A stretch of DNA of 64,000 nucleotides from Actinomycetes bacterium (GCA_023415515.1 JAEZKH010000318.1:1-64000), one strand, 5' to 3'. Counted from the first letter of the stretch, positions 23,456 to 32,398 are shown. The notes: generated by a model from the letters alone, not told the origin. Program-made: numbers and translations.

Positions 23456-23511
23456 TTCTGCGGCCCGACAGCACAGTGTTTCGCCTGGTCTGAGGCTGCC
23501 GCGTTTCCGCT

Positions 23512-23572
23512 TGACAAGGGTTTGGCCGAGCCACACACTGTTGCGTATTACGAACTCTGTTTCTCTATACGC
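23512..23572 (+). promoter_or_regulatory. Promoter and inverted repeat before the Rieske ferredoxin gene
   Basis: TTGACA (23512-23517) with a weak CACACT 16 bases later forms a candidate promoter. GCGTAT (23543-23548) and ATACGC (23567-23572) are a perfect inverted repeat with an 18-base spacer, just upstream of the GGAGG at 23591. The placement fits an operator for the IclR protein encoded directly upstream. Confidence 0.45.
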
Positions 23573-23600
23573 TTCACGCCGGCGTAACGCGGAGGCAACG

Positions 23601-23927
23601 ATGCTCGAAGTGTGTCCTCTGTCGCAGTTACCGCGCGGTGAGGCTCGCCGTGTCGATGTCGACCCGCCGATTGCCGTCTTCCACACCGAGGATGGCCAGG
23701 TGTTCGCCATCGACGACACCTGCACACATCAAGACGCCTCGCTGGCCGACGGGTGGGTGGAGGGCTGCGAGGTCGAGTGCCCGCTGCACCTCTCGCGCTT
23801 CGACCTGCGGACCGGCGCTGTCGGTGACCCGCCGGCGAAGCGTCCGGTACGCACGCACGCGGTTGTGGTGGACGAAGACGGCATGATCCGGGTCGAGTTG
23901 AGCAAAGAGACGCCGACGGTCTCATGA
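23601..23927 (+). CDS. Rieske [2Fe-2S] ferredoxin
   Basis: A 108-residue Rieske-type ferredoxin. The cluster ligands are C43 and H45 in CTHQD, and C63 and H66 in CPLHLSRFD. GGAGG lies 5 bases before the ATG. The sequence resembles ferredoxin components of dioxygenases of the phenylpropionate type. It overlaps the oxygenase gene by 4 bases (ATGA), so it is almost certainly the electron donor of that enzyme. A ferredoxin reductase is not present nearby. Confidence 0.92.
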   Translation: MLEVCPLSQLPRGEARRVDVDPPIAVFHTEDGQVFAIDDTCTHQDASLADGWVEGCEVECPLHLSRFDLRTGAVGDPPAKRPVRTHAVVVDEDGMIRVELSKETPTVS

Positions 23928-25057
23928 CGGCTTTCGAAGCGGCGCGGAGTCTTCCCGAGAGCCTCATCTCCACCCTTGCGGGCCACTACTACACGCACCC
24001 GGAGGCTTTCACCCTCGAGTGCGAAAAGGTCTTCGAGGCAATGTGGTTCTGCGTCGTGCGCTCCTCGGACCTGGACAAGCCGGGGGCCTTCAAGACCGTG
24101 CAGGTGGGCCGGGAGAGCGTGCTGGTGTCGCGGTCGCGCACGGGCGCCGTCAACGCCTTCTTCAACGTATGCCGCCATCGCGGGGCGCAGCTGTGCACAG
24201 AGGAGAGCGGTGAGGTCAGACGCGCCTTCCAATGCCCTTATCACGCATGGACTTACGATCTCGACGGCAAACTGATCGCCGCGCCGAACCTGACCAAGAT
24301 GCCCGATATCGACCGGGTCGAGTACGGGCTGCGCAGGATCGCCGTCACGGAGTGGCTCGGCTACGTGTGGGTGTGCCTTGCCGATGAGCCGCCGTCGTTC
24401 GAGGCCACTGTGATGCAGGACGTCGTCGACAGGCTCGGGGACCTGGGGTCGATCGAGCATTACGGCGTCGCCGATCTGCGCGTCGGGCGGCGAATCGGCT
24501 ACGACGTCAAGGCCAACTGGAAACTCATCGTCGAGAACTTCATGGAGTGCTACCACTGCGCCACGATCCACCCCGAACTGACCGAGGTGCTGCCGGAATT
24601 CACCGACGGCTACGCCGCGCAGTTCTACGTCGGACACGGTGCCGAGTTCGGCGAGGACATCAAGGGATTCACCGTCGACGGCTCCGAGGGCCTCGACCAC
24701 ATCCCGGGCGTGACCGAGGACCAGGACCGCCGCTATTACGCGGTCACCGTGCGTCCGCAGGTGTTCGTGAACCTCGTGCCCGACCATGTCATCGTGCACC
24801 GGATGTTCCCGATGGCGCCCGATCGCACCGTCGTCGAGTGCGATTGGTTGTACCTGCCGGAGGTCGTCGGGTCCGGCCGCGACGTCAGCCGGTCGGTCGA
24901 ACTGTTCCACCGGGTCAACACGCAGGATTTCGAGGCGGCCGAAAGATGCCAGCCCGCAATGAGTTCGCGTGTCTACCGCGACGGCGGTGTGCTGGTGCCC
25001 AGCGAGCACCACATCGGCGCCTTCCACGACTGGTTGCGCGCAAAGTTCACCGAGTGA
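23924..25057 (+). CDS. Rieske non-heme iron oxygenase, catalytic subunit (candidate glycine-betaine-type N-demethylase)
   Basis: A 377-residue Rieske oxygenase. The Rieske centre is CRHRGAQL and CPYHAWTYD (near 82-112); the mononuclear iron site is ENFMECYHCATIHPEL (near 204-219) with a later aspartate in DFEAAERCQ. This layout is shared by ring hydroxylases and by quaternary-amine demethylases (GbcA, stachydrine demethylase Stc2, carnitine oxygenase). Because dimethylglycine oxidase and sarcosine oxidase genes adjoin, I infer demethylation of glycine betaine or a similar betaine. The substrate is not provable from sequence. A separate ferredoxin is supplied by the upstream gene. Confidence 0.78.
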   Translation: MTAFEAARSLPESLISTLAGHYYTHPEAFTLECEKVFEAMWFCVVRSSDLDKPGAFKTVQVGRESVLVSRSRTGAVNAFFNVCRHRGAQLCTEESGEVRRAFQCPYHAWTYDLDGKLIAAPNLTKMPDIDRVEYGLRRIAVTEWLGYVWVCLADEPPSFEATVMQDVVDRLGDLGSIEHYGVADLRVGRRIGYDVKANWKLIVENFMECYHCATIHPELTEVLPEFTDGYAAQFYVGHGAEFGEDIKGFTVDGSEGLDHIPGVTEDQDRRYYAVTVRPQVFVNLVPDHVIVHRMFPMAPDRTVVECDWLYLPEVVGSGRDVSRSVELFHRVNTQDFEAAERCQPAMSSRVYRDGGVLVPSEHHIGAFHDWLRAKFTE

Positions 25058-25217
25058 CGACCGTTGACGTCCCTGTTCGTGTCGGCGTCGTGAACGTCTA
25101 GCTCGCCGATGTCGGCCTCGACTGGCTACCTGAGACCAACACCGCACCACTGATCGGGGCCAACGCCCAAGCACACTGGAACTCAGTGGCGGTGTCGCAC
25201 CCGGTCACCGGTCAGCG
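25054..25217 (+). pseudogene. Possible decayed open reading frame after the Rieske oxygenase gene
   Basis: A GTG overlaps the oxygenase stop (GTGA), the usual arrangement for a translationally coupled next gene. The frame stops at TAG after 15 codons, then stays open to the neighbouring aldehyde dehydrogenase end. About three quarters of its codons end in G or C, as expected for coding DNA in this genome. It could be the remnant of a lost operon gene, or chance. I recognise no family. Confidence 0.2.
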
Positions 25218-26723
25218 TTACAGGCGTATCCAGGTCGTCTTGAGGCCCGTGTATTTGTCCAGTGCGTGCAGCGACAGGTCACGGCCGAAACCCGACTGCT
25301 TGAACCCGCCGAACGGCGTCTGCGAACTGAGCGCATCGACGGTGTTCACCGACACGGTCCCTGCCCGCAGTGCCGCCGCCACCGTGTGCGCACGGCGCAG
25401 GTCGTTGGTCCATACGGAGGCCGCCAAGCCGTAGACGGTGTCGTTGGCCATCCGGATCGCTTCGTCCTCGTCGTCGAATGTCTGCACCGCCAGCACCGGC
25501 CCGAATACCTCGTCGGTGATCAGCTCGGCCGACGGTTCCAGTCCCGTCACCACCGTGGGCTCCACGAAACACCCACGGCCGTCTACCGTTTCGCGCCGAC
25601 CGCCGACTCGGATGTCACCGTCTCGGCCCACCCGCTCGATGAACCCGAGCACAGTTGCGGTGTGAGCCTCGTCGACGATGGCCCCTTGGACGGCCGTCGG
25701 ATCCAGGGGGTTACCCGGCCGCATGGCCGCCGCGCGGGAGACGAGGTCGGCGATGAAGTCGTCTGCGACGGATTTTTCGACGAGCAGCCGCGAGTTCGAG
25801 GAGCAGACGGCACCCTGGTTGTAGAAGGCGCCGAACAACGCCATCTCCACAGCCTGGTCAAGATCGGCGTCGGCGAAGACGAGGTTGGGGCTCTTGCCTC
25901 CGCACTCCAACCACACCTGTTTGAGGTTGGAGTCGGCCGCATAGCGCAGAAAGCGTTTACCCGTCGCCGTCGACCCGGTGAACGCCAGCACGTCGACGTC
26001 GGGGTGCAAACCCAGTGCGGCGCCTGCCGTTTCACCCAGACCGGGTACGACGTTGAGCACGCCCGGGGGCAGACCGGCTTCGGTCGCGAGTTCGGCCAGC
26101 CGAAGCGAGGACAGCGGTGCGCGTTCGGACGGCTTGAGCACGACGCTGTTGCCCGCCGCGAGCGCGGGCGCCACTTTCCAGATCGCGAGATCCAGTGGGA
26201 AGTTCCAGGGCGTGACCGCGCCGACCACCCCAAGCGGCTCCCGGGTGACCAGCGCGAGGTTGCCTGGCTCTGTTGGAGCGATCTCGCCGTTGATCTTGTC
26301 CAGAGCCTCGCCGTAGTACGCGACAAGCCCTGCGGCCGACGGCACGTCCACAGTGAACGCCTCGTTGACCAGTTTGCCCATGTCCATCGAGTCGAGCAGT
26401 GCCAATTCCACACTGTTCTCATTGATCAACTCGGCCAGCCGTAGCAACACGCGCTTGCGCTCGCTCACCGAACTACGCGACCAGTCACCGGTCTCGAAAG
26501 CCCTTCTGGCAGAGACCACAGCGGCATCGACGTCCGCCGATTGACCGGACGCCACCGAAGCAAGACGATCTCCGGTGGCCGGGTTGATCGACGCGAAAGT
26601 CTCCCCGGACTCGGCGGGACGGAACGCCCCATCGATGTAGATGCCGTCTCGCGGCCGAACATCAGCCGCACACCGTGTCCAGTCCTCCAGCGTGGCGGGA
26701 GCGGCTCCGACGGTCGATGTCAC
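25218..26723 (-). CDS. NAD(P)-dependent aldehyde dehydrogenase
   Basis: A 501-residue aldehyde dehydrogenase. The N-terminal signature TPWNFPLDLAIWK lies near 170, the glycine motif FTGSTATGK near 250, the general base Glu in LECGGKSPN near 270, and the nucleophile Cys in GAVCSSN near 308; KQSGFGRD occurs near the end. Similarity is to the PuuC/betaine-aldehyde type with small amino-aldehyde substrates. It lies 23 bases downstream of the trimethylamine-dehydrogenase-like gene on the same strand. In an N-demethylation or amine oxidation route it could oxidise the released aldehyde. Confidence 0.9.
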   Translation of the reverse strand: MTSTVGAAPATLEDWTRCAADVRPRDGIYIDGAFRPAESGETFASINPATGDRLASVASGQSADVDAAVVSARRAFETGDWSRSSVSERKRVLLRLAELINENSVELALLDSMDMGKLVNEAFTVDVPSAAGLVAYYGEALDKINGEIAPTEPGNLALVTREPLGVVGAVTPWNFPLDLAIWKVAPALAAGNSVVLKPSERAPLSSLRLAELATEAGLPPGVLNVVPGLGETAGAALGLHPDVDVLAFTGSTATGKRFLRYAADSNLKQVWLECGGKSPNLVFADADLDQAVEMALFGAFYNQGAVCSSNSRLLVEKSVADDFIADLVSRAAAMRPGNPLDPTAVQGAIVDEAHTATVLGFIERVGRDGDIRVGGRRETVDGRGCFVEPTVVTGLEPSAELITDEVFGPVLAVQTFDDEDEAIRMANDTVYGLAASVWTNDLRRAHTVAAALRAGTVSVNTVDALSSQTPFGGFKQSGFGRDLSLHALDKYTGLKTTWIRL

Positions 26724-26746
26724 GTTCTCTCCTCTGATTCCTTGCG

Positions 26747-28861
26747 TCAGTTGCTAACGGGGGCGACCGGTTCGATGGGCAGCAGCCTGTCGGGTTCGGC
26801 GCAGAGTTCGGTGACCTCACGACGGAACGGCACCTCCGGCGGCGCCGGTCCGTCGAATTCCTCGGCGTAGCGGTGGCCCGCCCACACCGCGGCGGCGATC
26901 GTCGACGGCGCCCAGGCGTCGCCGACGGCCTTCACGCTTCTCAGCTCGGCCTGCTCCCATTCTGATTCGCGTGCCATCAGTTCGTCGAACAGTCGGTTCT
27001 CGGGCAGGCGTGCCGTCACCAGCACCACCGAATCCGCCTGCAGATGGTTTTCGTCGCCGGTGAACATGCACGACGTCGTGACGCCGTCGGCAGTGACCGC
27101 GGTGACCGCGACATTCGTGCGCACGTCGACGGCTGCGCGGATGAGGCGTTTGCCGATGCGCATCACCTCCATCGTGTTGACGGTCCACTGCGACGCATAC
27201 GAGGCCGGGGTCGCCAGCACGACCTCGAATCCTTCGGAGGCCAGCAGTTCCGAGACAACCCCGCCCATGTAGTAGTGGTCGTCGTCGAACACCACGACGC
27301 GACGGCCGCGCGGCCGGACGCCTGCCATGATCGCGTCGGGGTTCAACACATCGGCCGATTCGGCGATGTCGATGGGGTGGGTGTGGAAACGTCCCACCCC
27401 GTCGCTGCGCCAGTGCGAACCGGTGGCGATCAGCACATGGTCGAAGTCGTTCTCGATGATGTCGTCGGCCGTCATCTCGCTCTGCATGAAGACATCGATG
27501 TTCTCGAGCCTGCGGATCTGCTGCTCGCGGTAATCCACAACCCGGATCCATGCCGAAAGCCCAGGGAGTTTGGACTCACGCCCGACGCGGCCGCCCAGAG
27601 CCCGCGTCGCCTCGGCAAGGCTGACGCGGTAGCCGCGGTTTCCCAGTGACCGCGCTGCCTCCATCCCCGCGGGGCCCGCGCCGACCACGAGAACGTGACT
27701 GTCCGACTCCTTGGCCCGGATGCGTTCCGGATGCCAGCCGCGCCGGAACTCCTCGCCCATGGTCGGGTTCTGCGTGCAGCGGATGGGGGACATGGTGAAG
27801 TCGCCGGACACACAGATGTTGCAGCCGATGCATTCGCGGATGTCCTCGAGGTCGCCGACCTCGATCTTGCGCGGAAGGAACGGGTCGGCGATCGACGGCC
27901 TCGCTGCGCCGATCATGTCCAGCACGCCGCTCTTGATCTGATGCACCATCATGTCCGGCGAGGTGAACCTGCCAACGCCCACAACGGGTTTGGTGGTGAG
28001 GCTCTTGAGACCGCGCACATACGGCTCCTGCTCGCCCTCGGGGCCGAACCGCGACGTCACCGAATCGTCCTCCCAGCTGCCCAGGACGAAGTCCCACAGA
28101 TCGGGGTGCTCGCCGATGGTGCCGATGACCTCCTCGATGTCGGCGCGGTTGATTCCGCCGTCGCCGAGGAGTTCGTCGACGGTTATCCGGCAGGCGATCG
28201 CGGCCTTCCCGTCGGCCTCCTCGCGAGAGTCTTCGAGGACCTCGCGCAACAATCGCATTCGGTTGGTCATGCTGCCGCCGTACTCGTCGGTGCGGTTGTT
28301 GTACCGCCGCGACAGGAAGTGGTGCAGCCCGCCGAGCGCGTGTCCGGCGTACACATAGACGATGTCGTAGCCGGCCTGGATGGACCGGCGGACCGCGTCG
28401 CGGTGCCACCGCCGCAGGTCGGCGATATCGGATTTGGTCATGGCTCGCGCCTGCACCGGATCGGCCGTGAACGTCGCCACCGGCAGATGCTGCGGGCTCA
28501 GCGGGGTCTCGCGACTGATCAGGTTGGGGCTGTTGAGCCCGTTGTGCGCCAACTCGATGCCCGCAAGGGCGCCGCCATCGTGGATCTTGTCGGAGATGCG
28601 TTGCAGCGCAGGAATATCCTGGTCGTCCCACAGTCGCAGCTCGATGAACGGCCCGATGTCCGATGTCGGATGGATCTCGACCTGCTCGGTGCAGACGACC
28701 GCCCAGCCGCCCTCGGCCTTGACCTGGCGCATGTACGCCTCGCCGGACGGGTCCCGGTAGCCCATGCCGTTGCAGTGGGGCACCTGGTAGAAGCGGTTAC
28801 GCGCCGTCACCGGACCGATCTGCACCGGTTCGAAGAGGATGTCGTATCGCGACTCTCGCAT
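26747..28861 (-). CDS. Trimethylamine/dimethylglycine dehydrogenase-like FMN/[4Fe-4S] oxidoreductase
   Basis: A 704-residue protein with an N-terminal old-yellow-enzyme barrel (FEPVQIGPVTARNRF at 10-24) and a C-terminal ADP-binding flavoprotein region (VVGAGPAGMEAARSLG near 391-406). Four cysteines for a [4Fe-4S] cluster lie at C344, C347, C350 and C362, followed by TQNPTMGEEFRRGWHPE. This block is nearly that of trimethylamine dehydrogenase. Pseudomonas DgcA, which demethylates dimethylglycine, belongs to the same family. Likely an amine or N-methyl dehydrogenase passing electrons to an electron-transfer flavoprotein. It is transcribed divergently from the LysR gene. Confidence 0.82.
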   Translation of the reverse strand: MRESRYDILFEPVQIGPVTARNRFYQVPHCNGMGYRDPSGEAYMRQVKAEGGWAVVCTEQVEIHPTSDIGPFIELRLWDDQDIPALQRISDKIHDGGALAGIELAHNGLNSPNLISRETPLSPQHLPVATFTADPVQARAMTKSDIADLRRWHRDAVRRSIQAGYDIVYVYAGHALGGLHHFLSRRYNNRTDEYGGSMTNRMRLLREVLEDSREEADGKAAIACRITVDELLGDGGINRADIEEVIGTIGEHPDLWDFVLGSWEDDSVTSRFGPEGEQEPYVRGLKSLTTKPVVGVGRFTSPDMMVHQIKSGVLDMIGAARPSIADPFLPRKIEVGDLEDIRECIGCNICVSGDFTMSPIRCTQNPTMGEEFRRGWHPERIRAKESDSHVLVVGAGPAGMEAARSLGNRGYRVSLAEATRALGGRVGRESKLPGLSAWIRVVDYREQQIRRLENIDVFMQSEMTADDIIENDFDHVLIATGSHWRSDGVGRFHTHPIDIAESADVLNPDAIMAGVRPRGRRVVVFDDDHYYMGGVVSELLASEGFEVVLATPASYASQWTVNTMEVMRIGKRLIRAAVDVRTNVAVTAVTADGVTTSCMFTGDENHLQADSVVLVTARLPENRLFDELMARESEWEQAELRSVKAVGDAWAPSTIAAAVWAGHRYAEEFDGPAPPEVPFRREVTELCAEPDRLLPIEPVAPVSN

Positions 28862-28935
28862 CGTGTTCTCCCGTGTCCGCGTCGTCAGCGCTTGCTCGAT
28901 CTTCCACCAGCGCAGCGCGTGAGTGACTACAACAC

Positions 28936-28998
28936 TGCATTGGATCAGTGCATCTGTACAGCCGGGGTTTCCGAGCATTAGCATCGATCTGATCGATG
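28936..28998. promoter_or_regulatory. LysR-type sites in the divergent region before lysR
   Basis: Three elements lie here. TGCATTGGATCAGTGCA (28936-28952) is an imperfect palindrome of LysR-box size. GCATCTGTACAG (28950-28961) is the reverse complement of the ACAGATGC motif repeated before the monooxygenase gene. CATCGATC-T-GATCGATG (28982-28998) is a perfect palindrome ending five bases before the Shine-Dalgarno of lysR. The last suits autorepression; the first two suit activation of the leftward operon. Confidence 0.5.
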
Positions 28999-29012
28999 TC
29001 GACGGGAGGCGG

Positions 29013-29924
29013 ATGGCCGACTACACACTCCGGCAACTGGAGTACTTCGTCGCGGTGGCTGAGGCGGGCAGCGTGACCCATGCCGCCGCAGCGGTCCATC
29101 TGTCGCAATCGGCCATGTCGGCCGCGCTCGCCGACCTGGAGAACGCCCTTTCGGTGCAACTGCTCGTGCGCCACCACGCCAAGGGCATCACGCTCACGCC
29201 TGCGGGCAAGGAACTGCTCGTGGCGAGCCGCCAACTGCTGGCGTCGGCGGCGGATCTGCGCTCGGTAGCTCAGGGTCTGGGCGCGTCGTTGAGCGGCACG
29301 CTGTCCATCGGCTGCTTCGAAGTCGTTGCGCCCTACCTGCTGCCGGAATTGCTGGCCACGGCGGCCGAACGACTCCCGAACCTGCACCTGCAGACCACCG
29401 AAACCGACCTGGCGGATCTCGCCGAAGGAGTCGCGAGCGGAACGTTCGAGCTGGGTATCGGATACGACCTCGTCGAGGATCCGCGGCTGAAACCGTGGCC
29501 GTTGTTCACCCTGCCGCCGTATGTCCTCGTCTCGGGGTCGCATCGATTCGCGAAGCGGAAGAGCGTGCGGTTGGACCAGCTTGCCGACGAACCGATGGCG
29601 CTGCTGGACCTGCCCCACAGCCGCGACTACTTCCAGCGCGTCTTCGCCGCCGCGGGTGTCTCGCCAGACGTCCGTTTCCGGTCGACCACCGTCGAGACCT
29701 GCCGAGCGCTGGTCGGCCGCGGCCTGGCGTACACCGTGCTCAACCTGCACGCCGCGGTCCCGATGGCACTCGACGGGCACCCCGTCGCCGCGATTCCGAT
29801 CAGCGGTGATCCACCCAGTCTGACTGTGGTCCTGCTGGAGTCGGTGACCATGCGTCCCACCCGTCGTGCCAGCGTGGTTGCCGAGCTGTGTCGCGATCTG
29901 TTCTCGACGCCGCGTGGCGTGTGA
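29013..29924 (+). CDS. LysR-family transcriptional regulator
   Basis: A 303-residue LysR regulator. The helix-turn-helix is at about 5-62 (TLRQLEYFVAVAEAGSVTHAAAAVHLSQSA region), and the co-inducer domain covers about 92-295. The ATG at 29013 has GGGAGG 3 bases upstream. It sits between two operons: the leftward TMADH-like/aldehyde dehydrogenase pair and the rightward monooxygenase operon. Related DNA motifs in both control regions suggest it governs both. The inducer is probably the substrate of the island. Confidence 0.9.
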   Translation: MADYTLRQLEYFVAVAEAGSVTHAAAAVHLSQSAMSAALADLENALSVQLLVRHHAKGITLTPAGKELLVASRQLLASAADLRSVAQGLGASLSGTLSIGCFEVVAPYLLPELLATAAERLPNLHLQTTETDLADLAEGVASGTFELGIGYDLVEDPRLKPWPLFTLPPYVLVSGSHRFAKRKSVRLDQLADEPMALLDLPHSRDYFQRVFAAAGVSPDVRFRSTTVETCRALVGRGLAYTVLNLHAAVPMALDGHPVAAIPISGDPPSLTVVLLESVTMRPTRRASVVAELCRDLFSTPRGV

Positions 29925-29939
29925 CCGCCCCTAGTTCGG

Positions 29940-29982
29940 TTTCACAGATGCGGTACATCGAAGCTATGAGTTTTACAGATGC
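29940..29982 (+). promoter_or_regulatory. Direct repeat upstream of the flavin monooxygenase operon
   Basis: TTTCACAGATGC (29940-29951) and TTTTACAGATGC (29971-29982) match 11 of 12 bases and are exactly 31 bases apart, three helical turns. The same core occurs inverted at 28950-28961 before lysR, and partly at 33602 before the permease. This spacing suits cooperative binding on one DNA face. Confidence 0.5.
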
Positions 29983-30006
29983 AATGTGCGGCTGAATCAT
30001 GGAGGC

Positions 30007-31287
30007 ATGTCGAACCAGGAGACCGAAGTCGTCGTCGTCGGTGCCGGTCAGGCCGGGATCGCGATGAGCGAGCATCTCGGTTCGCATGGCATTTCGCACG
30101 TCGTCCTCGAACGCGACCGCGTCGCCGAGCGTTGGCGGACCGGGCGCTGGGACTCGCTGGTCGCCAACGGCCCCGCCTGGCATGACCGATTCCCGGGTCA
30201 GGAGTTCAGCATCGACCCGGACGCATTCGCGACAAAGGATCAGGTCGCCGAGTACTTCGTCGCCTACGCCGCGAAGATCGACGCGCCGATCCGTACCGGC
30301 ATCGAGGTGACCTCGGTCCGAAAGGTCGACGGCACACCGGGTTTCCGCGTCGAGACGACAGCGGGTCCCATCGACGCGCGCTATGTGGTCGCCGCGACGG
30401 GGGCATTTCAGAAGCCGGTCATCCCGCCGGTCATCCCCGACAGCGCCGGGATCCCGCAGATCCATTCGAGCTCCTACCGCAACCCGCAGCAGTTACCCGA
30501 TGGCGCTGTCCTTGTCATCGGGGCAGGATCGTCGGGCGTGCAGATCGCCGATGAACTGCAGCAGTCGGGCCGACAGGTGTACCTCGCGGTCGGACCCCAC
30601 GACCGTCCGCCGCGCTCCTACCGCGGCCGCGACTTCTGCTGGTGGCTGGGCGTTCTCGGCAAGTGGGACGCCGCCGCGCCTCCGCTGGGTGCTGAGCACG
30701 TCACCATCGCGGTCAGCGGAGCGCGCGGCGGCCACACCGTCGACTTCCGGGCACTGGCCGCCACCGGTATCACGCTCCTCGGTCGTGCGGTCGGATACGA
30801 CGACGGTGTCGTCCGCTTCGCGCCGGATCTTCGCACCAACATCGAGAACGGCGATGCCAACTACCTGTCCATGCTCGACGAGGCCGACGCCTACGTCGTG
30901 CGCAACGGACTCGATGTGCCCGAAGAGCCGCAAGCCCGGCTGCTCGGCCCCGATCCTGATTGCGTGACCAATCCCATCCTCGAACTCGATCTTGGGGCGT
31001 CGGGCGTCACGTCGGTCGTCTGGGCGACCGGGTTCCGGTTCGACTACAGCTGGCTGCAGGTCGACGCATTCGACGACAACGGCAGGCCGAAACACCAGCG
31101 CGGGGTGTCCACCGAACCCGGTATCTACTTCCTGGGACTGCCATGGCAGTCCAGGCGAGGCTCGAGTTTCATCTGGGGTGTGTGGCACGACGCCAAATAT
31201 CTCGCCGACCAGATAGCGATCCAACGCAGCTACGCGGCGTACGACACATCGAGGAACGACACACTCGCCGAACAGGTGGCCACATGA
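30007..31287 (+). CDS. Flavin-dependent monooxygenase (CzcO/FMO-like)
   Basis: A 426-residue flavoprotein with two Rossmann motifs: GAGQAG at 12-17 for FAD, and GAGSSG near 173 for NADPH. It also has HSSSYR near 152 and a C-terminal WATGFRFDYSWL. The pattern is that of class B-type flavin monooxygenases, which insert one oxygen at N, S, C or carbonyl groups. The ATG at 30007 follows GGAGG by only one base, too close for normal use, so initiation may be leaderless or at the GTG 21 bases upstream. It is coupled by ATGA to the RidA-like gene. Proposed as the first oxygenation step of the island. Confidence 0.82.
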   Translation: MSNQETEVVVVGAGQAGIAMSEHLGSHGISHVVLERDRVAERWRTGRWDSLVANGPAWHDRFPGQEFSIDPDAFATKDQVAEYFVAYAAKIDAPIRTGIEVTSVRKVDGTPGFRVETTAGPIDARYVVAATGAFQKPVIPPVIPDSAGIPQIHSSSYRNPQQLPDGAVLVIGAGSSGVQIADELQQSGRQVYLAVGPHDRPPRSYRGRDFCWWLGVLGKWDAAAPPLGAEHVTIAVSGARGGHTVDFRALAATGITLLGRAVGYDDGVVRFAPDLRTNIENGDANYLSMLDEADAYVVRNGLDVPEEPQARLLGPDPDCVTNPILELDLGASGVTSVVWATGFRFDYSWLQVDAFDDNGRPKHQRGVSTEPGIYFLGLPWQSRRGSSFIWGVWHDAKYLADQIAIQRSYAAYDTSRNDTLAEQVAT

Positions 31288-31733
31288 GCTCTGCGACACC
31301 ATCTCCGGGGACGCATCGGCGGATCAGGCCGTTCAACACCAAGGACACCTACCCGGAACAGAATCTGGACAACGACCTCTGCCAGGCCGTCGTCGCCGGC
31401 GGTGTGGTCTATCTGCGGGGTCAGATCGGGCAGGACCTCGACACGAGGGAATCGGTCGGCATCGGCGACGTGGAGGCACAAACCGAGAAGGCGATGAGCA
31501 ACATCGCAATGCTCCTCGACGAAGCGGGCAGCCGGTTGTCCGACATCGTCAAGGTGACCGTGTACCTCGTCGACATCCGCTACCGCGAACCGGTCTACCG
31601 CGTCATGGGCCGCTGGCTCAAGGGCGTCTACCCGGTGTCCACCGGACTCGTCGTGGACGCACTCGCGCGCCCGGAGTGGTTGGTCGAGATCGACGCCACC
31701 GCAGTGATCAGCGATCCGGAGGCCGGGTCGTGA
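31284..31733 (+). CDS. RidA-like protein without the canonical arginine
   Basis: A 149-residue YjgF/YER057c/UK114 protein with QNLDNDLCQAVVAGG, LRGQIGQD (near 44-51) and the C-terminal VEIDATAVI. RidA enamine/imine deaminases have an arginine in the strand PxRS/T; here the strand reads YPVSTGL (116-122), with no arginine. This places it among the Rid4-Rid7 type rather than archetypal RidA. In the pyrimidine Rut pathway a RidA-fold protein handles an unstable intermediate; a similar role after the monooxygenase is inferred. It overlaps both neighbours by 4 bases. Confidence 0.85.
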   Translation: MSSATPSPGTHRRIRPFNTKDTYPEQNLDNDLCQAVVAGGVVYLRGQIGQDLDTRESVGIGDVEAQTEKAMSNIAMLLDEAGSRLSDIVKVTVYLVDIRYREPVYRVMGRWLKGVYPVSTGLVVDALARPEWLVEIDATAVISDPEAGS

Positions 31734-32398
31734 CATTCTCGCTTGTGGTCCGCGACGGCGCGTCGTACGGGATGGTCATCTGCTCGTCGAGCCCGGCCGT
31801 CGCGTCCCGCTGTGTGCACCTGCGGCCGGGGGTAGGGGCGGTGGCCAGTCAGAACGTCACAAATCCGCATCTCGGAACCGTGGCGTTGGACGCCCTGGCC
31901 GACGGGGCCGACGCACACGCCGCTCTCGGTACGGCGCTGACTGCTGAACAGCACCCGGACTATCGCCAGTTGGTCGTCGTCGACAAGGCCGGTGCGGTAG
32001 CCGTGCACAGCGGCGCCAACGCACTCGGCGTCTTTCATCACGCGAGTACCCGAAACGCAGGCGCCGCAGGTAATCTGCTGCGCGAGCACGGTGTCATCGA
32101 TGCAATGCTCTGCGGCTTCACCGATTCAACGGCGCCCACGACCGAACAGCGGCTCCTCGATGGACTGACGGCCGCGATGGACGCGGGCGGGGAAGCCGGG
32201 CCGGTCCATTCGGCCGGTCTGCAGGTCACCGACGACGTGCCGTGGCCGGTCACCGATCTGCGCGTGGACTGGCACGATGATCCCGTAGGCGAACTACAGC
32301 GGTTGTGGGCCGTGTGGGAACCACAAAAGGCGGACTACCGGACGCGCGGGCTCGACCCGACCACCGCCCCCTCCTACGGGGTGCCAGGCGATCTATGA
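31730..32398 (+). CDS. DUF1028 family protein (Ntn-hydrolase-like)
   Basis: A 222-residue DUF1028 protein. The N-terminus MTFSLVVRDG, followed by VGAVASQNVTNPHLG near 33-47, is characteristic. The GTG start overlaps the RidA-like stop (GTGA), and its own stop overlaps the M20 gene, so the unit is translated as one block. DUF1028 has been likened to Ntn hydrolases, where Thr2 after removal of the start residue would be the nucleophile. No reaction is known to me. The operon suggests an amide or ring intermediate as substrate. Confidence 0.8.
   Translation: MTFSLVVRDGASYGMVICSSSPAVASRCVHLRPGVGAVASQNVTNPHLGTVALDALADGADAHAALGTALTAEQHPDYRQLVVVDKAGAVAVHSGANALGVFHHASTRNAGAAGNLLREHGVIDAMLCGFTDSTAPTTEQRLLDGLTAAMDAGGEAGPVHSAGLQVTDDVPWPVTDLRVDWHDDPVGELQRLWAVWEPQKADYRTRGLDPTTAPSYGVPGDL

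Noticed and set aside
23924..25057. Naming the Rieske oxygenase gbcA or stc2 outright
   Set aside because: The motifs are shared by many Rieske oxygenases. Only the neighbourhood supports a betaine substrate, so no symbol is given.
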